From the NCBI GenBank assembly GCA_030704615.1, contig CM060734.1, positions 35,544,042 to 35,604,041 on the forward strand: a DNA stretch of 60,000 nucleotides, written 5' to 3'. Made by a program: the position numbers and the translations under genes. The DNA comes from Takakia lepidozioides. Its lineage: Eukaryota; Streptophyta; Takakiopsida; Takakiales; Takakiaceae. Below, piece after piece: positions 49,954 through 60,000 of the stretch; the first letter of the stretch is position 1, and the number at the start of each line of letters is the position of its first letter. The notes beneath the pieces are model-generated. The model did not search any database, was not told where the DNA came from, and was given only the letters and a program-made list of their open reading frames with translations.

Positions 49954-52900
49954 GGGCTTCTCCAAGGCTCAGTTTCAAAGAGCAGGAAGAACACAGGCGT
50001 AAGGGTTTGTGTTTCTTGTGCCATGAACCCGGACACAGAGCTGCTGAGTGTATGAAGTACCCGAATAATCGTCAAGCTCGACAGATAGCCGCCTTGACAG
50101 TTGAAGGACCTACAGAACCTTGTGCGGTTGTTGAAATTGGGGAGAAGTTAGGACAAGAAAGAGGGAAAGGTCCTAACGTGCGGGTTTCTGCAGCTATCAT
50201 TGGAGACCAAATAGAGCATGACCCCAGCGTGATACGGGTTCAGGGGAGAGTGGCTGGAATTCCCACTCAAGTGCTGATTGATACAGGCAGCACTCATAAC
50301 CTGTTGTCAAAGAATTTTGCTGACAAGTTGGGACTAGTTCAAGAAGACATGCAACCCTGTCAAATCTTGTTACCAGATGGTGGCGTGGATTCTACGCACA
50401 AATACATCCCAAGGGTACCGATGGTCATGCAAGGAGTACAAACTATGGCTGACTTTGAGGTCTAAGAGGGAGCTCGGTACGACTGCATCCTTGGCATGCG
50501 GTGGCTGGATCCGGTTGATGCTGTGGTGGCTTGCAAATCCGGACTGATTAGTGGTACCTTGCCCAACGGGAAGGGATTCAATATCAAAGGTACTAGAGCT
50601 CTTCCCAATGTATCTGTCTTGTCAGCTATTCAAATGAAGAGATGTATGCGGAAGGGAAATGCTTAGCTTTTTACTGTTAGCTTGCATGAGATCTTGGAAA
50701 CAAATCAGGGAGAAGGGAAGTCACATCCCAGACTTAGCCTGATCCTGAATGAATATAAAGATATGTTTCCTGATGAGCTCCCTGGGATGCCCCCTGAACG
50801 GGAGGTTGATCATGCTATTGAGTTGATGTCAGATGTTGTACCGGTTGCAAGGGCACCGTACAGGCATTCAATTGCAGAAAGCGAAGAGTTAGAAAAGCAG
50901 TTGAATGACCTGTTGGAAAAGGGGTATATACGTCCAAGTAAATCCCCTTGGGGTGCCCCTGTAATGTTTAAGAAGAAGAAAGATGGGACTTTGAGACTGT
51001 GTGTGGACTATAGATGGTTGAATAAGGTCACCATCAAGAATAAGTTTCATTTGCCTCGTGTGGACGATTTGTTTGACTATCTATATGGGAGTCAGGTTTT
51101 TTCAAAACTTGATCTTCGGTCTGGATATCATCAGATACGGATCAAGAATTCTGACATACCAAAGACAGGATTTTGATCTCGTTTTGGTCATTACGAATTC
51201 TTGGTGATGCCATTTGGGCTCACGAATGCTCCAGCAACATTTACTCATGTGATGAACTCTCTGTTCCAGAAATATTTGGGGAAGATGGTCCTAGTCTACA
51301 TGGATGATATACTAATATACTCGAAGTCTGAAGAAGAACATGAACTGCATTTACGCTTGGTTTTGGACATACTGAGAGAGAACCACCTGTTTGCTAAGAG
51401 AAGCAAGTGTGAATTCTTTGTAGACCACATGGATTACTTGGGATTTTGCATTTCCAAAGATGGAATCTCAATTGATCCTAAGAAAGTCCAGACAGTGGTT
51501 GATTGGCCTAAACCAAGTGATAAGACTGAGGTTAGGAGCTTTATTGGGTTTGCTAGCTTCCTACGGAAGTTTGTTAAATCTTTTTCACAGATTGCAACCC
51601 CATTAACTGACCTGCTTAAGGACTCGAGTCCTATAAGCTTGAAGGATGTCTGGACAAGAGAATGTGACAACAGTTTCGAGAAATTGAAGTTTGCCTTAAC
51701 ACATGCTCCTGTACTAAAATTGCTCGACCCTACGAAGGGAGCAATAGTGTTGTGTACTGATGCAAGTGATCTTGCTATTGGAGTTGTGCTGATGCAAGAT
51801 GGGCAAGTGATTGCCTACGAATCTCGAAAGATCAGTCCAGCAGAGAAGAATTACCCAACTCATGAAAAAGAACTGTTGGCAATAGTTCATGCTCTGAAGA
51901 TATGGAGGCATTACCTGCTTCCAGTTGATTTTGTGATAGAAACTGACCATCAGAGTTTGAAATACTTGACCACACAACCTCATTTGAGTCAGAGGCAGAT
52001 TATGTGGTCAGAACTGCTTCAGCAGTTCCATTATGACCTAAAGTATGTCAAGGGGAAAGATAATGTAGTTGCTGATGCACTTTCTAGGAGACCATTACGA
52101 GCTAATGTTGTCTCATGCGTCAGTAGCACTATATTTCAAGACATTAAAGGTCAATATGAGGTCGATGAATTCTTCAAAGAGCCATTCAAGAGTTTGTCTC
52201 GTGACCAAAGAACTTCTATTGAGAGAGAGAAGTACCGGCCATACCGCTTGAGAGATGGGGTGTTATTTTATGATGGTCGGCTGTGTGTTCTCCTGATTCC
52301 AGACTTGAGATTGTGGTTTATTCATGACAATCACAATATTCCAATCTCTGGACACCCGGGCTTTCAGAGAACCTATTGGTCAATACGGAAGTACTATTTT
52401 TGGCCAGGTATGAAGAGAGAAATTAGAGAGTATGTGCAGAAATGTTTCCCATGTCAGGTTTCGGAGTCAGAGAGAGTCAGACCTCCTAGATTATTACAAC
52501 CATTATCTGTTCCTGGATGGAATTGGGAGTCCATTAGCATGGATTTCATTGTGGCATTACCCAGGACCAGAAGTGGCCATGACAGTATCATGGTGGTTGT
52601 AGATAGGCTGTCTAAGATAGCCCACTTGATACCTACAAGGATGAATGCTACGGCATCTGATGTTGCATCCTTGTACATGAAAGAGATATTCAGAATCCAT
52701 GGTCTGCCTCGGGAGATTATTTGTGATAGGGACTCAAAGTTCACAAGTCATTTTTGGATTGACTTGTTTAAGAAATTGGGAACCAAGGTGAAACTGAGTA
52801 CGGCCTTTCACCCAGAAACAGATGCCCAAACAGAAAGGACCAACCGTACAATTGAAGATATGTTGAGGATGTACGTTGGTGAAAGACAGTCATCTTGGGA

Positions 52901-53576
52901 ACAATATATGTATATGGTGGAATTTGCTTATAACAAGCATTTCCACAGTGCCATTGGCATGAGCCCATTTGAAGCTTTATATGGACGAGATTGCTTGGCT
53001 CCTGCTTCGCTTATTACACCACCATCAAATGTGCAGAGTGTAAATGACAGGATCAAAGAGATCCACTCTGTCCTAGATCTGGTGAAGCGTAGTATGCAGG
53101 CTGCACAAGAAAGGGCAAAGTTCTTTGCTGATAAGCACAGGACTTTTCGTGAATTTGCCATTGGTGATATGGTGTTTTTGAAAGTTACACCTAAAAGAAG
53201 CAATTTAACACTCGGCAAGTGTTATAAGTTATCACCAAGATTTTGTGGCCCGTTTAAAATCCTGGAACGCCATGGCACAGTGGCCTATGAGTTGGATTTT
53301 CCTCCAACATGGAAGATCCATAAAACTTTCCATGTCAGCCTTCTCCGGAGGTATATGTCAGACCCATCACACATCTTGCCAACGTTGCCTCAAGCCATGA
53401 ATGATGGTCAGCTGATGGCTGAACCCGAAAAGATTCTAGAAACGCGAGTGAAGCACCTGTGCAACCATTCTTGGAATGAACATTTGATTAAGTGGTTGCA
53501 TTACCCAGAGACAGAAGCTACTTGGGAGAAAGAAAATGAATTGACATTGAGTTACCCCTCATTTTTCTGTCATTGA
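49950..53576 (+). pseudogene. pol: pol of the second chromovirus with three in-frame stops
   Basis: One continuous phase from the zinc knuckle to 53576. The protease has DTGS at 50280-50291. Stops follow: TAA 50463-50465 and TAG 50664-50666. The reverse transcriptase (50760-51420) has TGA 51174-51176 in the usual Arg position before RFGHYEF, and YMDD at 51297-51308. RNase H (about 51750-52090; TDASDLAIGVVL, DNVVADALSRR) is next. The integrase zinc finger (HPGFQRTYW...CFPCQ) precedes the core with MDFIVAL, ICDRDSKF and DAQTERTN. A C-terminal chromodomain-like region (ILETRVKH, EHLIKWLHYPETEATWE) ends the frame. The frame from 51201 is 791 codons without interruption. Confidence 0.92.
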
Positions 53577-53592
53577 GGACAATGACCTGTCT

Positions 53593-53606
53593 TTGGGAGG
53601 AGGAGT
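53593..53606 (+). other. Polypurine tract of the second chromovirus
   Basis: TTTGGGAGGAGGAG, one base before the 3' LTR; it primes plus-strand DNA synthesis. Confidence 0.85.
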
Positions 53607-53607
53607 T

Positions 53608-54379
53608 TGTTAGGTGCCTTGAACAAAGATCGAGACCTGTCAACCAGTTTGGCGAAGCAAGTGACTGCTAGAATATCGCCGAACTGACAGTTGCAGGTAA
53701 AATGGAGCAGGCTCGCATGCATGAAGAGATCCACGATTAGGGATTTTGAAGAAGGCTTGGAGATGGCAAGTGTGGAGAAGATGAGGATGATGGTGTATTG
53801 GCGGCGAGAGCAGATCTGCTCTCGACATGAAATCAGACTTAGCATGGCGTGGTGGTCGGGTGGACCGGATGTTGTAACCGGTGCTATGCTTACAGAGTTG
53901 TAAGTCGATGTTAGAATAGACGTCACAAGCCTTTGTTGGTCTGTAGCAGCAGCAGGGGCTATGATCTCTCTTTTGTACAGAGTGATGGTGTAAATACTAT
54001 GACTAAGGTCTCACAAGTGCTGATTTGAAAAGTTGCAGTTTAGAGTTGATTCTAGTCACTGTTTGTGAATACACTTCCGTGAAAATAGGGCTGAACTATC
54101 TTTGGACTGGAGTGATCTCTGTTACGATCTGAACCAAAGAATTGTGACTGGAATAAGAGAGGCTGGTTACCAGGGATCCATACTGGTTTTGGATTGAATT
54201 GAGGCCCTATGATTATGAAGAGAGAAGTGCCTTGGAAATGTTGTTGATTTTCCTGTTGGATGTAATCAAGCAAGTAGTTTTCTTTGGAGTTTTGGTAAAT
54301 ACCCTGTGAACAGCAAAACAAGCAGAGCGCCTGAAATTGGTCATAGTTGGACAGAGGAAAGAGTGTCAGACCTCTTTCA
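53608..54379 (+). repeat. 3' LTR (772 bp) of the second chromovirus
   Basis: Aligns end to end with 48115-48887 and is followed by the ACCTA duplication. Confidence 0.93.
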
Positions 54380-54384
54380 ACCTA

Positions 54385-55786
54385 CCCACTGAGAAACTCA
54401 AGAAGACATAAGTGAGATCACCCTAAGTTGAGCTAAGGTTGCAGCTCTCGAAGCATTTTCCCCCGGGAACAAAAGATCTTACTCCTCTATCATGCGCCTC
54501 TCATGCGCGCACCAATCCTAGAATGAAACACTTACATGCACGTTTTACCGCACCCGCAGTGGCAGCAGCAGGATCCATGATCACATGACATTGCGCTTCT
54601 GGGAGGTTTGAGTGCCAGGAAAAGGAAAAAAGTCTCCGAAAAGCAAGAACGTAGCTAGCACCAGACTTTCAACATTAGAGCAGTGAGAGATGAGTCTCAT
54701 GTGAGTCTGAGCTTGGTCGCTTTTATAGTCGCTAGCCTCTGCACATCCGCGAATTTGCTTGCAGCTCAACTGTGTCTCCGGAAGGTGAATGTGGCTGGTC
54801 AGATATTCTAGGCTCCTCCATTGCCCTCACAACATTTGCTAAGCTTCTCTTCTAAACCAAGCGACACTGATCAGCAGCCAATGCAGAATATCATTCAACC
54901 CTTACTGCATCATACGAACCCTTGCGGATTCGAGCCCAAGTTCCCCTCAAACCCTAAAACCAGTCGCTTCAACAGCACCAATTTGCAAAATATTAAAATA
55001 GTTGTAGGAAAGCGACGGAGATATGAGCGAGGCCCTCCGAGTCGGTGCATACTGATCTGTAGCTGTGGATGCTATAATAGATTGACAACAAATGTGTGCT
55101 GGGTTTGTTGTTGCAGTCAAGTCACACTCTGATTTGAACTCGCATTGTCTCTTGTGATCTCTGCAACCGCCCATCACATGAGACAGTGCAGTGCGCTTGG
55201 ACTGCACACGAGTGACTGGAGTCTCACGGATGTAGTTTTCAGCCAATAAGTTAATCAGGAACTATGACTAATGATGACATGACTGTCAAACTTGCCTCCA
55301 TCAAATGTTGCATCAAATTGCTGCCAGGTGGCCCCTCGTGTTGCAGTAGTGTTCAAGAGCCTCGAGATCTTCCTTTTGCATCTTCATCAACTTAACTTAG
55401 CTGCATGGGTGCCAGCCATTCTTTTAGTGGCGAATAATCGCCAGATTTCGACCTCGCGCGGGTCTTGGCGACAGGGGTAAAGGGAAATGAGGCTGAAAAA
55501 TCATCACTTTTCACCAAAAGCTTATCTCTTGGGCCCACCATTCGCTAGAGGGGCAGCCACAGGGAGGCACATGGCGCCATATTGAGTGAAGACAGTTTAT
55601 AGCAGAGGAGCCAGATCCCACCGACCACGTGCAGGACATGACATCGCCGCATTCCGAGTGCGCAGGAGGATGTGGAGCCAGCTATGTTGCCCATTTTGTA
55701 ACATATATATATATTTATTTATATGGGTAAGTATAGTATAGTCTGCGTAGATAGACTTTGTAGTGATATGTTTATAACATGCATAT
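54385..55786. other. Intergenic, no supported gene
   Basis: Only short unconvincing frames (for example 54821-55132). No repeats above background. Confidence 0.45.
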
Positions 55787-55860
55787 GGGTAGCTTAGTGG
55801 TAGAGATCTCCCTTCCTAGCCAATCAACTTGGTGTCCAATTCTTAACACCTCAACGTTTT
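55787..55860 (+). mobile_element. tRNA-like SINE head remnant
   Basis: GGGTAGCTTAGTGGTAGAG matches a tRNA D arm and A box. A degraded B box (GGTGTCCAATTC) lies about 40 bp downstream. The body is not defined. Confidence 0.35.
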
Positions 55861-56686
55861 TATGATAGCAACCTGGTTTGCATGATAAAGTTCCTAAATA
55901 TGAAAAAGGTGGCCGTGGAGGAGGGCAAAAGGGTGGCTGCAGAGGAGGATGATAATCAAAAGGGTGGCAGAGGGTTACAAAAACGGAATGAGAATGTCAT
56001 TTATTCATTGTTTTTGGGATGAAAGGACACATGTCAGCAAGTTTAGGACCTCTAAAAAAAAACCTCAAACACAGATCTTCTTCCTTCTTTCATTTTTTTC
56101 CTCCCATAAAACACAAAACTAAACATAGTGACATATAATCTTCATTACTGTTTACAAGCTTTGTGAGCCAAGTTACTTGGTAATTTTATTTGTATTTCCA
56201 AGAGCCTTGCAAACGTCGATACTTCTTATCTATGTGCTATGTAGCATTAGGCAAGGTCTTTTTGGGCCAGGGTTCAAATATGCCACTTAGTGTAGATTGA
56301 CTAAAATGCAATATAAGCCAATTTAAGGTTTTCTACTTATGAATGGTGGTTTAAATTTTTTTGGTGGTGTTTGGCATAATTTCTGCCTAGTCTCCAATGA
56401 TGCCTAAACCCTCCAATTTGCTATGTCAATTTTGGGTTATTCCCCTCAACAAGTCTACTAGGTTTTAGGTTCATTTGCCCAATACCCATTCAAAATCTCA
56501 TATTATCGCCAGCCATTTCCACTACGCATTTTGTACAAGCGCCAGACATGCTCCTCTAAGGTTCTAATGGATGCCACTTGTGCTACAATGTAAATACCTT
56601 AAAAGAAACGCTGATGGGTGCATGGCTCAAGGACTGGGTGCGCAGCCTACTTGGCTGCAAAGGACTTGTTACGCTTGTTTTGTGTG
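55861..56686. other. Non-coding spacer
   Basis: AT-rich with no supported frame. A GGTGGC-GAGGAGG word is repeated near 55905-55965. Confidence 0.45.
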
Positions 56687-56692
56687 TAAGTT

Positions 56693-56878
56693 ACTCCCAC
56701 TCACTTCTCTGTGGCCTGGTGGTAAGCCACTCTTGTATTGACCTCTATGGGTTTGGGGCTGGGTTTGGGGCATGCCTCAATGGCTCAGAAGGGGGTGTAT
56801 TTCCCCCCTCTGCTGGGGGCTGGTGTGTCTTTGGAAACCAAAAAAGAAAAGAAAAAGAAAAGAAAAAGAAAAAAAGTA
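56693..56878 (+). mobile_element. SINE-like element with A-rich tail
   Basis: An A-box-like TGGCCTGGTGGTAAG (about 56712) and a downstream GGGTTTGGGGC lie in a roughly 135-bp body that ends in an AAAAGAAAAAG-type tail (56828-56876). TAAGTT flanks it at 56687-56692 and 56879-56884. It is a different family from the SINE at 4508. Confidence 0.5.
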
Positions 56879-56884
56879 TAAGTT

Positions 56885-58107
56885 CAACCCTAGAACTAAC
56901 TTAACTTAATTCCAAACAAAAAGTTTTATAACCTAATTTCTAACCTAATTTGGTGAACATGTGAACATTTGGTGAAAATGTGAAAGTTTTACGTTTTTTA
57001 CCAGAGCCTCTGTCCTCTTTTAAATAAAATAAAAATAAACTTAAAACTGAAAAAAAGTGAAAGGATCAACTTGCACTGCCTTTTTTTTCAATTTTCAAAA
57101 GTAGCACGAGCTGCCACCTGTCTACTCTACCCAGCACCCCGTGGAAAAAAGGAGTTGGCACCTCTAGAAAGGTCGTTACATGACAGGTGGCATGTTTTAA
57201 CAGGTCCACTATGGCAGTCATACCCTGGCGACAACCTGTTGTTCATCCTCTGTTTTGGCGAAAAACTGAAAAAGAAGGCCTTCATTTTCGTTTAGTGAGG
57301 TAGGATGGGTACTCAGCCCAAAGAAAAGGGGAGCCTTTTGGCAAAAATTATCCAAGATAAAACCGCTGACTTGCAGCCTGCAAAAGGAGGAACAATTTTT
57401 TCCAAACGCTTTTGGAAAATGGACGTGTGGGTGCCATCATGCCCACTGCAATTGCCCCACAAAGTCCAAATATTTTTAGAATTCACCAAATTGCGGGGAA
57501 AATCTTATGCCGGAGGCCATTGGCTAGGGACCCACAACAGGAGTGCAGGCTTATGGGCAGTACATTCTGTTTTTGGGGGGCCACGTTCCACCCCATGACA
57601 CATGACAAATCACCCCCTCCGTTTCAGCGAGGCCCTGGCCTTCCCAATCAAAGGATCATCATGTGGGGGGCGGTGCCTTTGCCGAGGATCTCGAGGATCT
57701 GATGCTTAACCCTTAAGTCGATGCTTAACATGCAGCTCAGATCGGACAGATGGCTAGGCAATAATTAATTCAAAATCAAGTGCCTAATTAAATTTAGAAC
57801 TTTTTTGGAAAATGTGCCTAAAACTTGGAAAATGCTCCTAAGACTCACTCGAATCGATTGCTCTTCATGGTGCGTACAGATGTTCATCAGCCTTATTTTG
57901 TGCCACAAGTTTGAGCACCCCCAAACGCACACAAACTGCTTAACTCTGAAAGTAAAACAAATTCTCATCTTGCCCCCGCCCCCCTTGGTTGTACATAATA
58001 TAAGAGAGCCAATAAAACAAGCGGAACAAGTCCCTAGTAGCCAAGTAGTCTGTTGAGGTGGCAGTACACCCTCCTTGACGGAACATGTAGCTAAGTAAGT
58101 TAAGCTG
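56885..58107. other. Non-coding spacer
   Basis: Frames at 57305-57702 lack recognisable features. TTAACCCTTAAG at 57708-57719 matches the terminal motif seen at 974 and 42812. Confidence 0.45.
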
Positions 58108-58944
58108 ATGAAGAGGCTTGCTGTTTGGCTCCCTCAAGGTGTACGGGATCATCTCTCAATTCAATCAGATGGGCTTGATCCTACAACACGTGAGGAATTA
58201 CTGGATCTTTCAAGGCCTCCATCATTTACTGCCCTGTCATTCAAGAGTATGACAGTGTATGGTAACCATTACAGGGTTACATCCCCCGGCATGAACACAA
58301 CAAGTATGGTGTCTTTTGATTGTGGAGTCTCATCTGTTTTCCAGCACCAGCCCATTACCAACAATTTAGGCAATGACATGGAGGAACCTACAAGATATGT
58401 GGGTCTTATAAGGGAGATTTTGCAAATTGACTATGGCCAAACACAGCCTATAGTGTTTTTGTGTTCGTGGGTACGGGCGAGTCGCGTGGGTCGTCAACCT
58501 ATGTCAATGAAGCAGGATGATGCTGGCTTCACACTTGTCAATTTTAACCGTATGCTTCCACCTTCTGAGCAACCTTTTGTGTTTCCTGGCCAGGTTGATC
58601 AAGTGTTATTTTCTGATTGTGTGAAGGAGCCGGGGTGGAAAGTCGTCCTGGAGAAGAGCCCCCGAGCACGTAGAGTGGTCTGCGACATATCAATTGATAA
58701 TGATGAGGTGGCGGAAGTGGAAAGATTGTTAGCCTCACAAAGACTAGAGGAGACTGTGGTTACTGATGGCCCAACATGTAGCCGAGCGGTACCGGTTACT
58801 CCAGAGCAGGTGGCCTCCTTGTACCTCCGAGCACCCCGTATACGTGGTGATGATGTTCAGCCAACCCTTGGACAAGATGAAGTCTGTGATGAAGACAGTA
58901 ATACATGTAGTGACCCAGACATAGATGAGGATGATGAAGATTAG
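58108..58944 (+). CDS. DUF4216-type protein of a CACTA (En/Spm) transposon
   Basis: 278 uninterrupted codons. Residues about 45-210 match the plant transposon domain DUF4216: SMTVYGNHYRVTSPG, YVGLIREILQIDY, IVFLCSWVRAS, DDAGFTLVNFNRML, FVFPGQVDQVLF and EPGWKVVL. In CACTA elements this domain lies C-terminal to the transposase (Transposase_21). The last 35 residues are highly acidic (DPDIDEDDED). The transposase and CACTA ends are not seen nearby, so this is probably a fragment whose frame survives or the final exon of a larger element. Its role in transposition is not established. Confidence 0.7.
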   Translation: MKRLAVWLPQGVRDHLSIQSDGLDPTTREELLDLSRPPSFTALSFKSMTVYGNHYRVTSPGMNTTSMVSFDCGVSSVFQHQPITNNLGNDMEEPTRYVGLIREILQIDYGQTQPIVFLCSWVRASRVGRQPMSMKQDDAGFTLVNFNRMLPPSEQPFVFPGQVDQVLFSDCVKEPGWKVVLEKSPRARRVVCDISIDNDEVAEVERLLASQRLEETVVTDGPTCSRAVPVTPEQVASLYLRAPRIRGDDVQPTLGQDEVCDEDSNTCSDPDIDEDDED

Positions 58945-59319
58945 ATATGCGCGATTTGTGCACTCCAGTTATAGACCATGCATGATAGTTTAAGGTGGTA
59001 ACACTCCCTTCGCATTCCCATTAAGATATCATGCTTGGACACTGGATTTTATGATCAATTATGGAGTGCTTTCCTTTCAGCACCCTTTATTCATTTGTCG
59101 TTGCAATTGGCTTTGGACCAACCCGTGCTGGTACCATTGCCATGGGTTCTGCCTGCAATGTTTTCTTGCCACGGATTCGGCACACGCCATGAAAGGCCAT
59201 CCAGACCATCCTCTGGAAATGCTCCAATGTTGTTTCAAACATATAGCTATATATACTGATGTGTGGTGCTCCTCCTTCCTTAACATATATCAGGTACACT
59301 GAATGTAGAGTCTTCACCT
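58945..59319. other. Spacer between the CACTA fragment and the gypsy relic
   Basis: Overlapping frames on both strands (59035-59302) have no recognised domain. Confidence 0.4.
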
Positions 59320-59434
59320 TGAAATTAACTTGGCTGACATCAATTTTCGGTTTGAACTCCCACGAAGTATGCGCATCCATCAACTCTTTCATGTTTCATT
59401 ATTGGAGTTGTATCATCCATTGAATATTCCAGGG
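59320..59434 (+). pseudogene. Inverted C-terminal piece of a gypsy integrase
   Basis: The plus strand reads INFRFELPRSMRIHQLFHVS then LLELYHPLNIPG, the well-known 'LPxxMxIHxxFHVSLLEPYxP' region after the gypsy integrase core. The neighbouring integrase is on the minus strand, so this piece has been inverted. Confidence 0.75.
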
Positions 59435-59437
59435 GAG

Positions 59438-60000
59438 TATGTTTTGTCGAAGAAACCACACATGATCTCCGACCTTGAACTGGGGTTGGAATTGACGATG
59501 TTGATCTGCATACTCCTTGTATTGTTTTTGAGCTTCTGCGAGGTGAAATATAAGCTCCTTGTGAATCATAACAAGATGATTATGAAGGTTTTTTGCAGCA
59601 TGGCTTCCAACAGTCTTCATGTGGAAAGAGTTTGCTTGAAGATGATGACCATAATTGGAGAAAAATGGAGTTTGTTTGGTCGAAGAATGTATAGTGATGT
59701 TGTAGGCAAACTTAGCCAATGACAGAAGGTCCGTCCAATTATCTTGGTGATAATTTATCGTACAGCGAAGATACTGCTCCAAAATCTGGTTTGCGCGTTC
59801 GGTTTGACCATCAGTCTGTGGATGATTAGTTGTAGAGAGGTTGACCTTAGTATCCAATATGTGAAATAATCCCCTCCAGAAATTTGATATGAACTGTGGT
59901 CCTCGATCAGATACGATGTCATTCGGGAGTCCATGAATACGGTAGATATTATTGAGGAAGAGTCTTGCAGTTTTCTCGTCGGTAAAACATCATTTTAAGT
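59438..60000 (-). pseudogene. Ty3/gypsy integrase core, minus strand, running off the window
   Basis: The minus strand from 60000 reads RLFLNNIYRIHGLPNDIVSD then RGPQF (second catalytic Asp), then HPQTDGQTERANQ (catalytic Glu). It continues through NWTDLLSLAKFAYN and FKVGDHVWFLRQN to about 59438, where homology stops abruptly. The frame is open over this whole stretch (about 185 codons). The first Asp, the zinc finger and upstream pol lie beyond the window edge. The expected continuation is on the other strand at 59320-59434. Confidence 0.8.

Larger units (their letters stand above)
48115..54379 (+). mobile_element. Second Ty3/gypsy chromovirus, 6265 bp, complete but disabled
   Basis: LTRs 48115-48887 and 53608-54379 begin TGTTAGGTG and end CTTTCA. 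The flanking duplication ACCTA lies at 48110-48114 and 54380-54384. The primer site TGGTATCAGAGC is at 48890-48901 and the polypurine tract TTTGGGAGGAGGAG at 53593-53606. gag and pol are in the order typical of chromoviruses. By eye the LTRs differ at about 20 of 772 positions, mostly C/T or G/A, so insertion is fairly recent. Four in-frame stops and one frameshift disable it. It is unrelated at the LTR level to the element at 8619. Confidence 0.95.

Noticed and set aside
1-60000. CRISPR arrays, bacterial operons, ribosomal RNA genes
   Set aside because: No spaced identical repeats, no Shine-Dalgarno-led gene runs and no rRNA signature; genes are spliced and elements are eukaryotic.

Overview
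This is a stretch of plant-lineage nuclear DNA, dominated by transposable elements, with three or four host genes in the middle. The two complete host genes are intron-rich: ARP4 has 20 coding exons and fibrillarin has 6. The LTR elements are primed by initiator-tRNA-Met, and the fibrillarin/ARP4 promoter carries telomere-like repeats. A piggyBac relic, rare in flowering plants, together with LINEs, chromoviruses and a PHD-bearing gypsy relic, points to a streptophyte alga (Chara-like) or an early-diverging land plant. The species call is inference; no marker gene in the window settles it.

Layout. 1-6.6 kb: an LTR remnant, small inverted-repeat elements, a mitochondrial atp1-like scrap, a broken piggyBac transposase, tRNA-derived SINEs and several palindromic repeats. 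6.6-16.1 kb: an old gypsy pol relic whose C-terminal PHD finger was split by a nested 6960-bp chromovirus (8619-15578, target duplication GTTGC). 16.5-17.9 kb: the 3' end of a LINE. 18-27.4 kb: a 603-codon basic repeat protein, then a broken PHD-like segment, then the AWS-SET-post-SET half of an ASH1/ASHR3-type histone methyltransferase whose introns are packed with truncated LINE 3' ends. 28.6-30.6 kb: fibrillarin (minus strand). 31.2-41.9 kb: ARP4 (plus strand), head-to-head with fibrillarin. 42.4-47.3 kb: duplicated non-coding repeats, a roughly 1.2-kb imperfect palindrome and a 365-bp TRIM retrotransposon. 48.1-54.4 kb: a second complete but disabled chromovirus (target duplication ACCTA). 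54.4-60 kb: SINEs, a CACTA-type DUF4216 reading frame and a gypsy integrase broken by an inversion.

How the genes relate. Fibrillarin (rRNA 2'-O-methylation), ARP4 (nuclear actin-related subunit of SWR1, INO80 and NuA4-type complexes) and the SET protein (predicted H3K36-type methyltransferase) are all nuclear housekeeping or chromatin genes. Fibrillarin and ARP4 are divergently transcribed from one 539-bp interval and may share regulation. All other coding signal comes from mobile elements.

Best novelty candidate: the TRIM at 46941-47305. Each of its 145-bp LTRs contains a 71-nt tRNA-like cloverleaf with A and B boxes, in the element's own sense. This parallels the 5S-bearing LTRs of Cassandra elements but uses a tRNA-type Pol III promoter. 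Other candidates are the large palindrome beside it, a LINE family that appears to insert at TC microsatellites, and the PHD finger on a gypsy polyprotein.
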